Below, in pieces: positions 47,102-56,109 of a DNA stretch of 64,000 nucleotides; position 1 is the stretch's first letter, and the number at the start of each line of letters is the position of its first letter. This stretch comes from JAJDNH01 sp964552395 (GTDB lineage: Bacteria; Acidobacteriota; Thermoanaerobaculia; Thermoanaerobaculales; Sulfomarinibacteraceae). The stretch lies in the NCBI GenBank assembly GCA_964552395.1, contig CAZKGM010000007.1, positions 1-64,000 of the forward strand, written 5' to 3'. The notes under the pieces were generated by a model. That model worked only from the letters and a program-made list of their open reading frames with translations. It did no database searches and was not told where the DNA came from. A program made the translations under genes and the position numbers.

Positions 47102-48201
47102 ACCCTCATGGGCATCAGAACGTACAGGTACTCCTCCAGGCGGGGATCATCGTCGACGGGAACCACCACGCACTGCGTTCCCGAGTCCTTCAGCTGCAGC
47201 TCGATACGCTCGCAGTCGAGCACCTGCAACATCTCCATCAAATAGGCCGCGTTGAGAGCGATCTCCAGCCCCTCCCCTTGATAGGCAACCGATAGCGTCT
47301 CCTCTGCGCTTCCCTTGTCGTAGCCGATCGAAACCAACGTCAGCTCGCCGCTCGGATCGACACGGAACCTGACCCCACGCGCCTTCTCATGCGCCAAGAG
47401 GCTGACGCGGCGCAGGGAGGCGAGCAACTCGGCGCGGTCGACCCGCACCCGGTTCGGGTTGTCCCTAACGATAACCCTCTCGTACTGCGGGAAGCGGAGC
47501 TCTACGACACGGGAGATGAGCTGCCGTTCCCCCATCCGGAAGCCCAGGTGGTTCTCCGCGGCGGACAGCTCCACCTTGTCGTCGGCAAAACGTGAAAACT
47601 CCGCCAGTAGCTTACGTGGAAACAACTGCTGCTCGAATGGCGGCGTCCCTTCCGGACCCTGTGCCCGTACGACCGCCAGCCGATGACCGTCGGTCGCTGC
47701 GATCTCAACCTCGCCCGGCAACAGCTTCACGAGCGCTCCGTTGAGCTGAAACTTCGGGTCGTCCCTGGTGATCGCGAACGCGACCCGTTGCAGCATCAGT
47801 TGGAAGAGCTCGAGCGACAGGCTGTAGTCGCTTGCTTTCGGCGGCTCCGGCACGGTCGGGTACTCAGCCGCATCCGCCACCGACATTCGGGAATGGAACC
47901 GCCCACTGTTGAGCTCGACGGCGTCGCCATCCTGCCGGATCGTGAACTCCTCCTGCGGCAGGTTACGAACCAGCTCCTGGAACACCCTGCTGTCCAGGGT
48001 CAGCCGCCCTTCCCCACTCGTCTCGGCCGGGCACGATGTCACAATTGTCATGTCCAGGTCGGTGGCGACCATTCGCAACGAGGAGTCGGCGGCCTCGATC
48101 AGGATATTCGAGAGGATCGGGATCGTGGTTCGCCGTTCCACAACTCCTTGTAGAACAGAAAGCTCTTGCAGCACACGATTTCTCTGCAGTTTCAGTTCCA
48201 T
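47098..48201 (-). CDS. dnaN: DNA polymerase III sliding clamp, beta subunit
   Basis: The product is 367 residues from MELKLQRNRV. The three clamp domains are recognisable: the N-terminal VVERRTTIPILSNILIEA, the middle region ATDGHRLAVVRA, and the final LEEYLYVLMPMRV motif typical of the C-terminus. The clamp tethers polymerase III to DNA. It is separated from dnaA by 253 bp that look like oriC. There is no strong Shine-Dalgarno. Confidence 0.97.
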   Translation of the reverse strand: MELKLQRNRVLQELSVLQGVVERRTTIPILSNILIEAADSSLRMVATDLDMTIVTSCPAETSGEGRLTLDSRVFQELVRNLPQEEFTIRQDGDAVELNSGRFHSRMSVADAAEYPTVPEPPKASDYSLSLELFQLMLQRVAFAITRDDPKFQLNGALVKLLPGEVEIAATDGHRLAVVRAQGPEGTPPFEQQLFPRKLLAEFSRFADDKVELSAAENHLGFRMGERQLISRVVELRFPQYERVIVRDNPNRVRVDRAELLASLRRVSLLAHEKARGVRFRVDPSGELTLVSIGYDKGSAEETLSVAYQGEGLEIALNAAYLMEMLQVLDCERIELQLKDSGTQCVVVPVDDDPRLEEYLYVLMPMRV

Positions 48202-48454
48202 GCACAACCCCTTACGATGACGACTAAGTACCTCACAGCTCTAAATATAGCATATATCGTCATCGTCGTCGAGCCTGTGAAGATGTGGAAGATCGAGTCA
48301 ACCTGGCCACTCTGCAGCGGTTGCAGAGAGTACGGCTGTGGCCGCCGCTGTCGATGAGCTGTGGAGAGCTGTGGAAAAGGTGGGCGGCGCGGCGGTTTTC
48401 CACTGTTTCAACCGGCCACCTGTGGAAAAGCTGATGTGTGGCCAAGGAGGAAGC
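48202..48454. other. Candidate chromosomal replication origin (oriC)
   Basis: This is the gap between dnaA and dnaN. It holds DnaA-box-like nonamers related to TGTGGATAA: TGTGGAAGA (48284), TGTGGAGAG (48360), TGTGGAAAA (48370 and 48421) and, inverted, TTTTCCACT (48396). An AT-rich tract CTAAATATAGCATATAT (48241-48257) may be the unwinding element. It is flanked by a 10-bp inverted repeat, ACGATGACGA (48214) and TCGTCATCGT (48257). No gene is visible. Confidence 0.7.
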
Positions 48455-49774
48455 TCAACCTTCGAAGTGCTCGCGGAAGGAAGTTATGGTGGCGTCGAAG
48501 TCGGGATTGGACTGCCGCATCTTCTGCACCGTATCGACCGCGTAGATGACGGTCGAGTGATGCTTTGAGAAGACCTTGCCGATCTCTGGATAGCTGAGGT
48601 TGAGAATCTCGCGGATGAGGAACATCGCCACCTGCCGGGGGAGGGCGATTGACCGCCGGTTGGAGCGACCCTTGAGATCGACAACGCGGACACCGTAGTG
48701 GTGAGCGACAAAGCGGATGATGTCGGGGGGAGAGGTCCGGTGCTCGTCCGGGAGCAACTGGGACAGCGCGGTTCGCACCAGGTCCACACTCATCGGATGG
48801 CTGGTCAGCTGGGAATACGCTACCGAGCGGTTGAGACAGCCCTCGAGCTCACGCACGTTCTTTTGTACCCGGCGCGCGATGAAGAGGACCACGTCCTCCG
48901 GAAGCTGCCAGCCAATGGCGCGCGCCTTCTCGCGCAAGATGGCGCACCGCGTCTCGAGCTCTGGAGGTTGGATGTCGGCAAGGAGCCCTTGCAGGAAGCG
49001 CGAACGGAGGCGCTCCTCGAGACCCGGAATGTCGGCCGGACGCGCGTCCGAGGTGAAGACGACCTGACGGCCTGCGGACTGCAGGGTATTGAAGGTGTGA
49101 AAGAACTCGACCTGCGTCCGCTCCTTGCCGGCGATAAACTGGATGTCGTCGAGAAGGAACACGTCGGCGGCACGGAAGGTCGACCGGAAGTCGTCCATCT
49201 TCTTGCGCCGAATACAGTTGATCAGCTGGTTTACGAACTGCTCGGTGGTCATGTAGACAATCCGCAGGCGCTGCCGGCGCTCATTGAGGATGTGGTGTGC
49301 AATGGCGTGCAGGAGGTGGGTCTTGCCGAGCCCGGAACCGCCATAGATGAAGAGTGGATTGTAGGCCTGGCCCGGGCGTTCGGCGACTGCCTCGGCGGCG
49401 GCGCAGGCGAACTGATTCGACGGTCCTATGACGAAGCGATCGAAGGTGTAGGCGGGGTTCATCTGCGGCGCTGCGTGGCGGCGCCGCGGGGGCGCTGTAT
49501 CGGGGCTCTCGAGCGCCGCCTCATCGGGCGTGTCGGATCCGTCGGCCGTTTCGAGCTCGATCTGGAAGTCCGAGCCGTAGTGGCTGCGGGCGACGGTCTG
49601 GATGTCGCGCAGGAGGTGGTCCCGCACCCAGTCCGTGACGATCTCGTTTGTGCAGGAAAGGACCAGCGTCGAGCCGTCAAGGCGAAGCGGCTCGAGCGGG
49701 CGGACCCAGGTACCGTACTCCTCGGCACCGAGCATCTGCCGTAGATGAGGCTGGAGGTCTTTCCACTGCTTCAT
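48455..49774 (-). CDS. dnaA: Chromosomal replication initiator protein DnaA
   Basis: The product is 439 residues. Domain I is at 1-72, a linker to about 105, then the AAA+ domain with Walker A GGSGLGKTH (145-153) and Walker B FLLDD (206-210), and the C-terminal DNA-binding domain from about 330. The DnaA signature reads FSKHHSTVIYAV (about 402-413) where the commonest form is GxRDHSTV, so the Arg-Asp pair is Lys-His. A TATGCT hexamer 11 nt before the ATG could be a -10, giving a very short leader. Confidence 0.97.
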   Translation of the reverse strand: MKQWKDLQPHLRQMLGAEEYGTWVRPLEPLRLDGSTLVLSCTNEIVTDWVRDHLLRDIQTVARSHYGSDFQIELETADGSDTPDEAALESPDTAPPRRRHAAPQMNPAYTFDRFVIGPSNQFACAAAEAVAERPGQAYNPLFIYGGSGLGKTHLLHAIAHHILNERRQRLRIVYMTTEQFVNQLINCIRRKKMDDFRSTFRAADVFLLDDIQFIAGKERTQVEFFHTFNTLQSAGRQVVFTSDARPADIPGLEERLRSRFLQGLLADIQPPELETRCAILREKARAIGWQLPEDVVLFIARRVQKNVRELEGCLNRSVAYSQLTSHPMSVDLVRTALSQLLPDEHRTSPPDIIRFVAHHYGVRVVDLKGRSNRRSIALPRQVAMFLIREILNLSYPEIGKVFSKHHSTVIYAVDTVQKMRQSNPDFDATITSFREHFEG

Positions 49775-49871
49775 CGCAGTGACCTAGCATAGCAGAGGAG
49801 GGGCCGATGCAGGAAGCGTGCTCGAGGTGTGCGTGGCGGGCGCGGTGGTGTGGCGGCCCGGCCGTCCGACC

Positions 49872-49900
49872 TTGACAGGTGACGGCCGCTGGGGTAACGT
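49872..49900 (+). promoter_or_regulatory. Promoter of the rpmH-rnpA-yidD-yidC operon
   Basis: Perfect -35 TTGACA (49872-49877), 17-bp spacer, -10 TAACGT (49895-49900), 31 bp before the rpmH ATG. The region also drives dnaA on the other strand. Confidence 0.6.
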
Positions 49901-49931
49901 GACGCGCCTGAGTTTTGGAGAGTGATGGACA

Positions 49932-50066
49932 ATGAAAAGGACCTATCAGCCAAACAACCGCCGACGCAAGAAGAAGCACGGGTTCCGTGCTCGGATGAAA
50001 ACGCGCGCCGGTCGCAAGGTACTCTCCTCCCGCCGTCGGAAGGGGCGGCGGCGCGTCGCGGCCTGA
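49932..50066 (+). CDS. rpmH: 50S ribosomal protein L34
   Basis: The 44 codons MKRTYQPNNRRRKKKHGF, then RARMKTRAGRKVLSSRRRKGRRR, are unmistakable for bL34, a tiny basic protein of the large ribosomal subunit. It is the first gene of the conserved rpmH-rnpA-yidD-yidC-jag operon, with rnpA starting 2 bp after its stop. Confidence 0.97.
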   Translation: MKRTYQPNNRRRKKKHGFRARMKTRAGRKVLSSRRRKGRRRVAA

Positions 50067-50068
50067 CG

Positions 50069-50539
50069 GTGCTGCGGCTGCCGCGATGGCGACGTCTGCG
50101 GCAGCGGGGCGAGTTTCAGCGAGTATATGGAGCCGGTGTCCGGGTCTCGGGACGCTGGCTTGTTATGTTTGGACAGTGCGGCGACGACGAAGGGCCGGCG
50201 CGTCTCGGCATCACAGCATCGCGGCGCGTAGGCGGCGCGGTGACGCGGAACCGCTGCAAGCGACGGATCAGAGAGCTCTACCGCCTCGGCTTCCCGGCGG
50301 GGCGAATGCCAATTGATCTCGTGGTCAACGCGCGGGCCGGATGTGAGTCGGTGCCGTGGAGCCAGCTGGTGGTGGAGTTCGGGCGGTGCGTGAAACGCCT
50401 TCAGGAGCAGCTCGGGGTATGGTCGCCCTCCTCAGAGCCTACAAGAGGTGGATCTCTCCCCTCCTGCCGCCGGCGTGCCGCTTCGCACCAACTTGCTCGG
50501 AATACGCAGCGGAAGCGATCGTACGATACGGAGTCGTGA
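50069..50539 (+). CDS. rnpA: Ribonuclease P protein component
   Basis: The 156-codon frame from GTG 50069 starts just after rpmH. The RnpA features are RLRQRGEFQRVYGAGVRVSGRWLVMF, LGITASRRVGGAVTRNRCKRRIRELYR (the RNR motif that contacts RNase P RNA) and PIDLVVNARAGC. The last 40 or so residues run over yidD in another frame and are atypical, so the protein has an unusual C-terminal tail (CRRRAASHQLARNTQRKRS). It helps the catalytic RNA mature tRNA 5' ends. Confidence 0.9.
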   Translation: MLRLPRWRRLRQRGEFQRVYGAGVRVSGRWLVMFGQCGDDEGPARLGITASRRVGGAVTRNRCKRRIRELYRLGFPAGRMPIDLVVNARAGCESVPWSQLVVEFGRCVKRLQEQLGVWSPSSEPTRGGSLPSCRRRAASHQLARNTQRKRSYDTES

Positions 50540-50616
50540 GGGGAAGCTGGCTGGGATTAAAACGCCTCCTCCGGTGTCACCCGTTCCACCCGGGAGGGTA
50601 TGATCCGGTCCCCTGA
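50419..50616 (+). CDS. yidD: Membrane protein insertion efficiency factor YidD
   Basis: The product is 65 residues from the ATG at 50419 after AGGAGCAG. The sequence YKRWISPLLPPACRFAPTCSEYAAEAI and CHPFHPGGYDPVP is the full YidD signature, with the conserved cysteines. It is thought to aid YidC-dependent insertion at the inner membrane. It lies mostly inside the 3' end of rnpA in a different frame. Confidence 0.95.
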   Translation: MVALLRAYKRWISPLLPPACRFAPTCSEYAAEAIVRYGVVRGSWLGLKRLLRCHPFHPGGYDPVP

Positions 50617-50638
50617 AAGGAGACGGCGGGACAGCAGC

Positions 50639-52318
50639 ATGGAAAAACGGTTCCTCCTCGCGCTCGTGCTGTCGGCCGCGATCTTCATCGTCTGGTCGAT
50701 ATTGTTCCCGCCGCCGGCGCCAACTCCGCCGCCCGTGCGGGAGGCGCCGGCCGTGGCGGCCACCGTTGCACCGACGGCCGCAACATCGGCAGCGGCCGCA
50801 GCCGCAACGCCGGTGCCGACGCAGCAGACAGAGGAGGCGCCGCAGGTTGCTGCCGAAGCGATCAGCGGTGAACGGCCGGAGACCGTAGAGCTGGTCACCG
50901 ACGACCTCCATCTGCGGTTGACGAGTCAGGGCGCGGCCGTTGCATCGCTGGTTCTCAGCAAGTACACGGATGACGAGGGCCGGCCGCTCGACCTGGTCAA
51001 GACCCTGAACCTGCCGCAGCGCGCGCTGCCGCTGCAACTGGTGACCGAGGCCGGCCCCGACACGCACCTCTACGCGGTCGAGAAGGTCGACGGCGGCTAC
51101 CGCTTCAGGTGGTCTGACGGCACCACCGCCGCGGTCGAGAAGACCGTGCGTGTCGGTGAGCAACCCTACACCCTCAGCATCGAGGTTTCTGCGACCGGGG
51201 CAGCGGCGAAGTGGGCGCTCGCCGTCGGCACCGGAATGCGCGACATCGGACCCGCCGAGCGGGCGAACCGCTTCGCGACCTGGGGGGATGCGGTCTTCGT
51301 GACTCCGACCGGTGTCGAGCGGATCAAGCGTAAGAAGGTTAGCCAGGAGAAGATCGAGCCCGGGACCGGTCTCACGTATGCCGGGTTCGAGGACACTTAC
51401 TTCGTCAACCTGCTGCGGCCGCTGACTGGGTTGAAGGACATCGCGATCCGGCCCCTGGAGCTGCCGGAAAGCGAGACCAAGACCGGCAAGACCGAGAAGA
51501 AGAAGAAAGGCAAGGAGGTCGTTCTCGAGCTGCTGGCGCAACCCGAGTCCTACCCATTCCGCGGCGAGGTCTTCTGCGCACCGAAGGAGTACGACCTCCT
51601 GCGGCAGGTAGATCGCGGCGTCGAGAAGACGCTCCACTTCGGCTTCTTCCACCCAATCTCGGTGGTGTTTTTGCAGGTGTTGCGCTGGATCTATGGGTTG
51701 GTCGGCAACTACGGCATTGCCATCATCCTCCTGACACTTGCCATTCGCCTGCTGCTGTTTCCGCTCATGCACAGCTCGACCGTGTCGATGCGCAAGATGC
51801 AGAAGCTGCAGCCGAAGGTGAAGTCGATCCAGGAGAAGTATCGCAAGAACAAGTCGGACCCGCAGATGCGGGCGAAGATGAACCAGGAGATGATGGAGCT
51901 GTACAAGGTCGAGGGCGTCAACCCGATGGGCGGATGCCTGCCGATGCTGATCCAGCTTCCCATCTTGTGGGCGCTGTACACGCTGTTCGCGTATGCCATC
52001 GAGCTGCGCCATGCCCCGTTCATCTTCTGGATTCACGACCTATCGGCGAAGGATCCCTACTACATCACACCGATCCTGATGACCTTCACAATGTGGCTGC
52101 AACAGAAGGTGGCGCCGCAGGCGGGAGATCCGAAGCAGCAGAAAATGTTCAGGATGATGCCGTTGATCTTCGGCATCATGTTTCTCGGCTTCCCGTCAGG
52201 CCTGGTGCTGTACTGGCTCACCAACAACGTGCTGACGATCATCCAGCAGGAGGTCACGCTGCGCCTGATCGGGGAGCGGAAAAAGGGCGGCCAGGGAACG
52301 AAGGGGAAACGAAAGTGA
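50639..52318 (+). CDS. yidC: Membrane protein insertase YidC
   Basis: The product is 559 residues. The first membrane helix is at 5-22, followed by an Ala/Pro-rich linker and a large periplasmic beta-domain (about 75-330) as in Gram-negative YidC. The conserved C-terminal core begins at GLVGNYGIAIILLTLAIRLLLFPL, then MRKMQKLQPKVKSIQEKY, MGGCLPMLIQLPILWALY and the last helices. It inserts and folds inner-membrane proteins alone or with SecYEG. The C-terminal tail is short and basic. Its stop overlaps the next gene's GTG. Confidence 0.97.
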   Translation: MEKRFLLALVLSAAIFIVWSILFPPPAPTPPPVREAPAVAATVAPTAATSAAAAAATPVPTQQTEEAPQVAAEAISGERPETVELVTDDLHLRLTSQGAAVASLVLSKYTDDEGRPLDLVKTLNLPQRALPLQLVTEAGPDTHLYAVEKVDGGYRFRWSDGTTAAVEKTVRVGEQPYTLSIEVSATGAAAKWALAVGTGMRDIGPAERANRFATWGDAVFVTPTGVERIKRKKVSQEKIEPGTGLTYAGFEDTYFVNLLRPLTGLKDIAIRPLELPESETKTGKTEKKKKGKEVVLELLAQPESYPFRGEVFCAPKEYDLLRQVDRGVEKTLHFGFFHPISVVFLQVLRWIYGLVGNYGIAIILLTLAIRLLLFPLMHSSTVSMRKMQKLQPKVKSIQEKYRKNKSDPQMRAKMNQEMMELYKVEGVNPMGGCLPMLIQLPILWALYTLFAYAIELRHAPFIFWIHDLSAKDPYYITPILMTFTMWLQQKVAPQAGDPKQQKMFRMMPLIFGIMFLGFPSGLVLYWLTNNVLTIIQQEVTLRLIGERKKGGQGTKGKRK

Positions 52319-52914
52319 GCGCGGGGAGGGTGTTCTCCGGCGCCAACCTCGATGCGGCGTTGTCGGCCGCGTGCGGCGAGCTGCGAGCGCGGGTCGGCGA
52401 GATCCGCTACGAGACCGTAGCCGATGATAACGCCGAGGGTGTCGCGATCAACGCGGTCGTGGATCCGGTTGCGGTTCTCGGCCTCTTTCTGTCCGAGATG
52501 TTCAGGGCCGGGGAGCTTGAGCTTCGGGTTTCTCTGAGTGAGGACGGCGACGTGCTGCGGGGGGAGGTGGAGGGGGAGGACAGTCGGCTGCTCACCGGGA
52601 GTGGGGGAAAGCCCCTCGATGCGCTGCAGTACCTCGTGAACCGCGTGCTCGACAACCGCGCCGGGGAGCATCCGCCGGTGCAGCTCGACGTCGGCGGCTT
52701 CAAGGAGCGGCGGGCGCGCAGCCTTCGCCAGCAGGCGGAGGAGGCGGCGGACCGCGTCGCTCGCCGCGGTCGGCCGGTGACCTTCCCGCTGATGTCGCCG
52801 GCGGCGCGGCGGGTGATACACGTTGCTCTCGCCACGGACGACCGTGTTGAGACAGAATCGCAAGGGGATGGCTTCCTCAAGCGCCTTGTCGTTCGACCTC
52901 GCCGGCGGCGCTGA
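52315..52914 (+). CDS. khpB: Jag/KhpB-like KH-R3H RNA-binding protein
   Basis: The product is 199 residues from the GTG at 52315, which overlaps the yidC stop (GTGA), after AAGGGG. The N-terminal Jag-type region is short. A KH domain (DPVAVLGLFLSEMF, SGGKPLDALQYLVNRVL) is followed by an R3H domain with LMSPAARRVIHVAL. Known homologues bind RNA and influence cell-envelope growth and sRNA regulation. Conserved placement after yidC supports the call. It overlaps mnmE by 47 bp. Confidence 0.88.
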   Translation: MSAGRVFSGANLDAALSAACGELRARVGEIRYETVADDNAEGVAINAVVDPVAVLGLFLSEMFRAGELELRVSLSEDGDVLRGEVEGEDSRLLTGSGGKPLDALQYLVNRVLDNRAGEHPPVQLDVGGFKERRARSLRQQAEEAADRVARRGRPVTFPLMSPAARRVIHVALATDDRVETESQGDGFLKRLVVRPRRRR

Positions 52915-54217
52915 CACCATCGTTGCTCTGGCGACCCCTGCCGGCCACGGCGCGCTGGCGGTGGTGCGGCTGAGCGGCGCCGACACGTTGAAGATCGCCA
53001 CCGGGCTGTGTCCCGGCCTCGATCCGACGGCGTCCTGGAAAGCACAGCTGACACAGGTGCAGTGCGGCGACGGGTTGCCGGACGAGCGTGCAGTGGCGAT
53101 CGTGTACGAGGGGCCGCGAAGCTACACCGGGGAGGACATGCTCGAGATCACCGTTCACGGCTCCCCGGCCCTGACACAGGCCGTGATCGGAGCGTGTGTC
53201 GGGCTCGGCTGCCGGCCGGCGCGGCCCGGCGAGTTCACGCGGCGGGCGGTCGCCAACGGCAAGATGGACGTGGCACAGGCCGAGGGCGTCGCCGAGCTCA
53301 TCGCGGCGGAAACCGCGTGGCAACTGCGGGTCGCGCAGACGCAGGTGCGGGGCGAGCTGTCGGCCAGGGTCGCGGCGGCGCGGCGGTTGCTGATCGGCCT
53401 GCTGGCACGGATCGAGGGCGAGCTGGACCTCGCAGCCCAGGGCGTTGCGGCGGGTGCCGGCGAGCTGGCGGCCGAGCGCGGCAAGGCCCTGGCCGAGGTC
53501 GAGGGGTTGCTGGCAACCTCGCGCGCCGGAGAACGTATCCGGGATGGCCTGCGGCTGGTGATTCTGGGTGCGCCGAACAGCGGCAAGAGCACGCTGTTCA
53601 ACCGCCTGCTGCGCCGGCAACGGGCGATCGTGTCGGCTCACCCCGGGACGACACGGGATGTGCTTGAGGCGGAGGTCGAGATCGGCGGCGTTCGGGTGGT
53701 CCTGGCGGACACGGCGGGGCTGCGGGAGAGCCCTGACAAGGTCGAGCAAGAGGGCGTGCGGAGGGCGGAGGCGGCGGCGGCAACGGCCGATGCCATTGTG
53801 CTGTTGCACGACGCGACGGTGAGCGTCTCGCCGCCGGCGGGCTGGGACCCCGGCGGGCGGCCCTGGCTGGGGGTCTTGACCAAGACCGACCTGGTTGCGG
53901 GCGTTGTGGCGGGGGACGAGGAGTGGGTGGCGGCATCGCTGCTGACCGGTGACGGATGGGGAGCGTTCGAGGAACGTCTGCACGCACTGGTGTCGCAGGA
54001 GATTGGGGAAACCGATGGCGCTGTGGCAGTCAACCGACGCCACGCCGTCGGGCTGGCAGCTGCCCGCGACGAGCTGCTGGCGGTGAGGTTCGGCGAGCCT
54101 GAGGTGGCGGCGGAGTGCGTGCGCGCGGCGATCCAGCACCTGGGCGAGGTGATTGGCGACGTCAGCTCGGACGAGGTTCTGGACGCGGTGTTCGCGCGGT
54201 TCTGTGTGGGGAAGTGA
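52868..54217 (+). CDS. mnmE: tRNA modification GTPase MnmE
   Basis: The product is 449 residues. The N-terminal tetrahydrofolate-binding domain contains IVALATPAGHGALAVVRLSG and RPGEFTRRAVANGKMDVAQAEGVAELI. The G domain has G1 GAPNSGKSTL, G3 ADTAGLRE and G4 TKTD. The C-terminal FCVGK keeps the catalytic Cys motif. With MnmG it makes the 5-carboxymethylaminomethyl group at wobble U34 of certain tRNAs. The chosen ATG abuts AAGGGG, so a slightly different start is possible. Confidence 0.96.
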   Translation: MASSSALSFDLAGGADTIVALATPAGHGALAVVRLSGADTLKIATGLCPGLDPTASWKAQLTQVQCGDGLPDERAVAIVYEGPRSYTGEDMLEITVHGSPALTQAVIGACVGLGCRPARPGEFTRRAVANGKMDVAQAEGVAELIAAETAWQLRVAQTQVRGELSARVAAARRLLIGLLARIEGELDLAAQGVAAGAGELAAERGKALAEVEGLLATSRAGERIRDGLRLVILGAPNSGKSTLFNRLLRRQRAIVSAHPGTTRDVLEAEVEIGGVRVVLADTAGLRESPDKVEQEGVRRAEAAAATADAIVLLHDATVSVSPPAGWDPGGRPWLGVLTKTDLVAGVVAGDEEWVAASLLTGDGWGAFEERLHALVSQEIGETDGAVAVNRRHAVGLAAARDELLAVRFGEPEVAAECVRAAIQHLGEVIGDVSSDEVLDAVFARFCVGK

Positions 54218-56109
54218 CGGTGGCGCCGCAGCCGGACCTGGTTGTGGTGGGCGCCGGGCATGCCGGCTGCGAGGCGGCCCTCGGCGCGGCGAGGATGGGC
54301 GCGCGGGTGGTGGTCGTCACGCTGCGGCGGGACACCGTCGCGCAGATGCCTTGCAACCCTGCGATGGGCGGCATCGGCAAGGGCCACCTGATGGCGGAGA
54401 TCGACGCGCTGGGGGGCGTCCAGGCGTGGGCAGCTGACCGCGCCGGGCTGCAGTTCCGGGTGTTGAACCGGTCCCGGGGGGCTGCTGTGTGGGGGCCGCG
54501 CGTGCAGTGTGACAAGGCACGGTACTCGCTGCTGATGCTGCGCCTCCTCGAGCGGGCAAGGAATATCAGCCTGATCGAGGGGGAGGCGGTCGGCCTCATC
54601 GGCGGCGGTGGCCGTATCGAGGGGCTGCGGCTCGGCGACGGCCGGCGGGTGACCGGCCGGGCGGTGCTGCTGACGACGGGGACCTTCCTCGGCGGGCTCC
54701 TGCACACCGGCGACGAAAGGCGGGATGGCGGGCGGTTCGGCGAGCCGGCGAGCCACGGGCTGGGGAGGGACCTGGCGGGGCTCGGCCTGGAGCTGCGTCG
54801 CTACAAGACTGGGACGCCGCCGCGGCTGCATCGCGATAGCCTCGATTACGCGCGGCTGCGAGAGCAGCGAGGCGACGAGTCGCCGTTGCCGTTCTCGTGG
54901 CGGACTCGAGAGGTCCGCAACCGGGTCTCCTGCTGGGTCACCCGGACGCCACCGCTGGTACGTACGATCGTCAACGAGAACCTCGACCGATCGCCGCTGT
55001 ACAGCGGCCGCATCGCCGGCACTGGTCCCCGCTACTGCCCGTCGATCGAGGACAAGGTGGTGCGTTTCCCCGACCACGAGGAGCACACCGTGTTCCTCGA
55101 GCCGGAGGGGCTGACGACACCGAGCGTTTATGTCAACGGCCTGTCGACAAGCCTGCCGCGTGATGTCCAGGAGCGTATCGTGCACGCGGTGCCGGGCCTC
55201 GAGAGGGCGTGCTTCCTGCGTCATGGCTATGCCGTGGAGTACGACGTCGTGGCAGCGGTGCAGGTGGGTCGGACCTTGCGCGTCCGCGGCCTCGATAACC
55301 TGTACCTGGCGGGGCAGGTGCTTGGCACCTCCGGCTATGAGGAGGCGGCGGCCCAGGGGCTGCTAGCGGGGGTCAATGCAATCCTCGAGGGCCGCAGCCG
55401 GGAGCCCCTGTGCCTGGGCCGGGAGGAGGCCTACATTGGGGTCCTGATCGACGACCTGATCACTCGGGATCACCGTGAACCGTACCGGATGATGACCTCG
55501 CGGGCGGAGCACCGGTTGCTGCTCGGGGTCGACTCGGCGCGGGAGCGGCTGATGGCGCGGGGCGTCGCTCTTGGGCTGGTACCGGAGCGAGCGTTTCACG
55601 TGGAACGACGGCGGTGGAAGGCGCGCGACAGGGTGGCGGCTGCGCTGGAGTCCGAACGCGTCAACTCGGACAACGAGACGGCGGCGGCGCTTCTCGATCT
55701 TGCCGGCGTCGATCTGCGGCGAGCAACGACGTGGGCGGCGTTGCTCAGGCGCCCCGATCTGGAGGCCGGCGCCGTCGCAGCGCGGATTCCCGGCCTTGCC
55801 GAGCTCAGCGACGAGGACCGCAGCGTGGTCGTGTCACGGCTGCGCTACGCCGGCTACCTGGAACGACATCAGCGCGAGAGGGAACGAGTGCGGCGGCTGC
55901 GCGCTCGCCGCATCCCCGAGACCTTGCTGGCTGGCGGCGCTCCGGGGCTGTCGCGGGAGGTGGCGGAGCTGCTGGCCCATCACCAGCCCGCAACGCTCGC
56001 CGACGCCGAGCAGCTGCCGGGCATGACGCCGGCGGCGATGGCGATTCTCGCCGGCCGTGTCGCGAGTGAGGGGCGGAAGACCGGCGCCGGCGGAGATCCC
56101 GGTGGCTGA
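54214..56109 (+). CDS. mnmG: tRNA U34 modification enzyme MnmG (GidA)
   Basis: The product is 631 residues from the GTG at 54214 overlapping the mnmE stop. The FAD motif DLVVVGAGHAGCEAALGAARMG opens it. MPCNPAMGGIGKGHLMAEIDALGG, YKTGTPPRLHRDS, VNGLSTSLP and SGYEEAAAQGLLAGVNA are diagnostic. The C-terminal helical domain ends with IPGLAELSDEDRS, YLERHQ and LPGMTPAAMAIL. It supplies reduced flavin chemistry to the MnmEG complex. A near-parS sequence lies inside the gene at 55592-55607. Confidence 0.97.
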   Translation: MTVAPQPDLVVVGAGHAGCEAALGAARMGARVVVVTLRRDTVAQMPCNPAMGGIGKGHLMAEIDALGGVQAWAADRAGLQFRVLNRSRGAAVWGPRVQCDKARYSLLMLRLLERARNISLIEGEAVGLIGGGGRIEGLRLGDGRRVTGRAVLLTTGTFLGGLLHTGDERRDGGRFGEPASHGLGRDLAGLGLELRRYKTGTPPRLHRDSLDYARLREQRGDESPLPFSWRTREVRNRVSCWVTRTPPLVRTIVNENLDRSPLYSGRIAGTGPRYCPSIEDKVVRFPDHEEHTVFLEPEGLTTPSVYVNGLSTSLPRDVQERIVHAVPGLERACFLRHGYAVEYDVVAAVQVGRTLRVRGLDNLYLAGQVLGTSGYEEAAAQGLLAGVNAILEGRSREPLCLGREEAYIGVLIDDLITRDHREPYRMMTSRAEHRLLLGVDSARERLMARGVALGLVPERAFHVERRRWKARDRVAAALESERVNSDNETAAALLDLAGVDLRRATTWAALLRRPDLEAGAVAARIPGLAELSDEDRSVVVSRLRYAGYLERHQRERERVRRLRARRIPETLLAGGAPGLSREVAELLAHHQPATLADAEQLPGMTPAAMAILAGRVASEGRKTGAGGDPGG

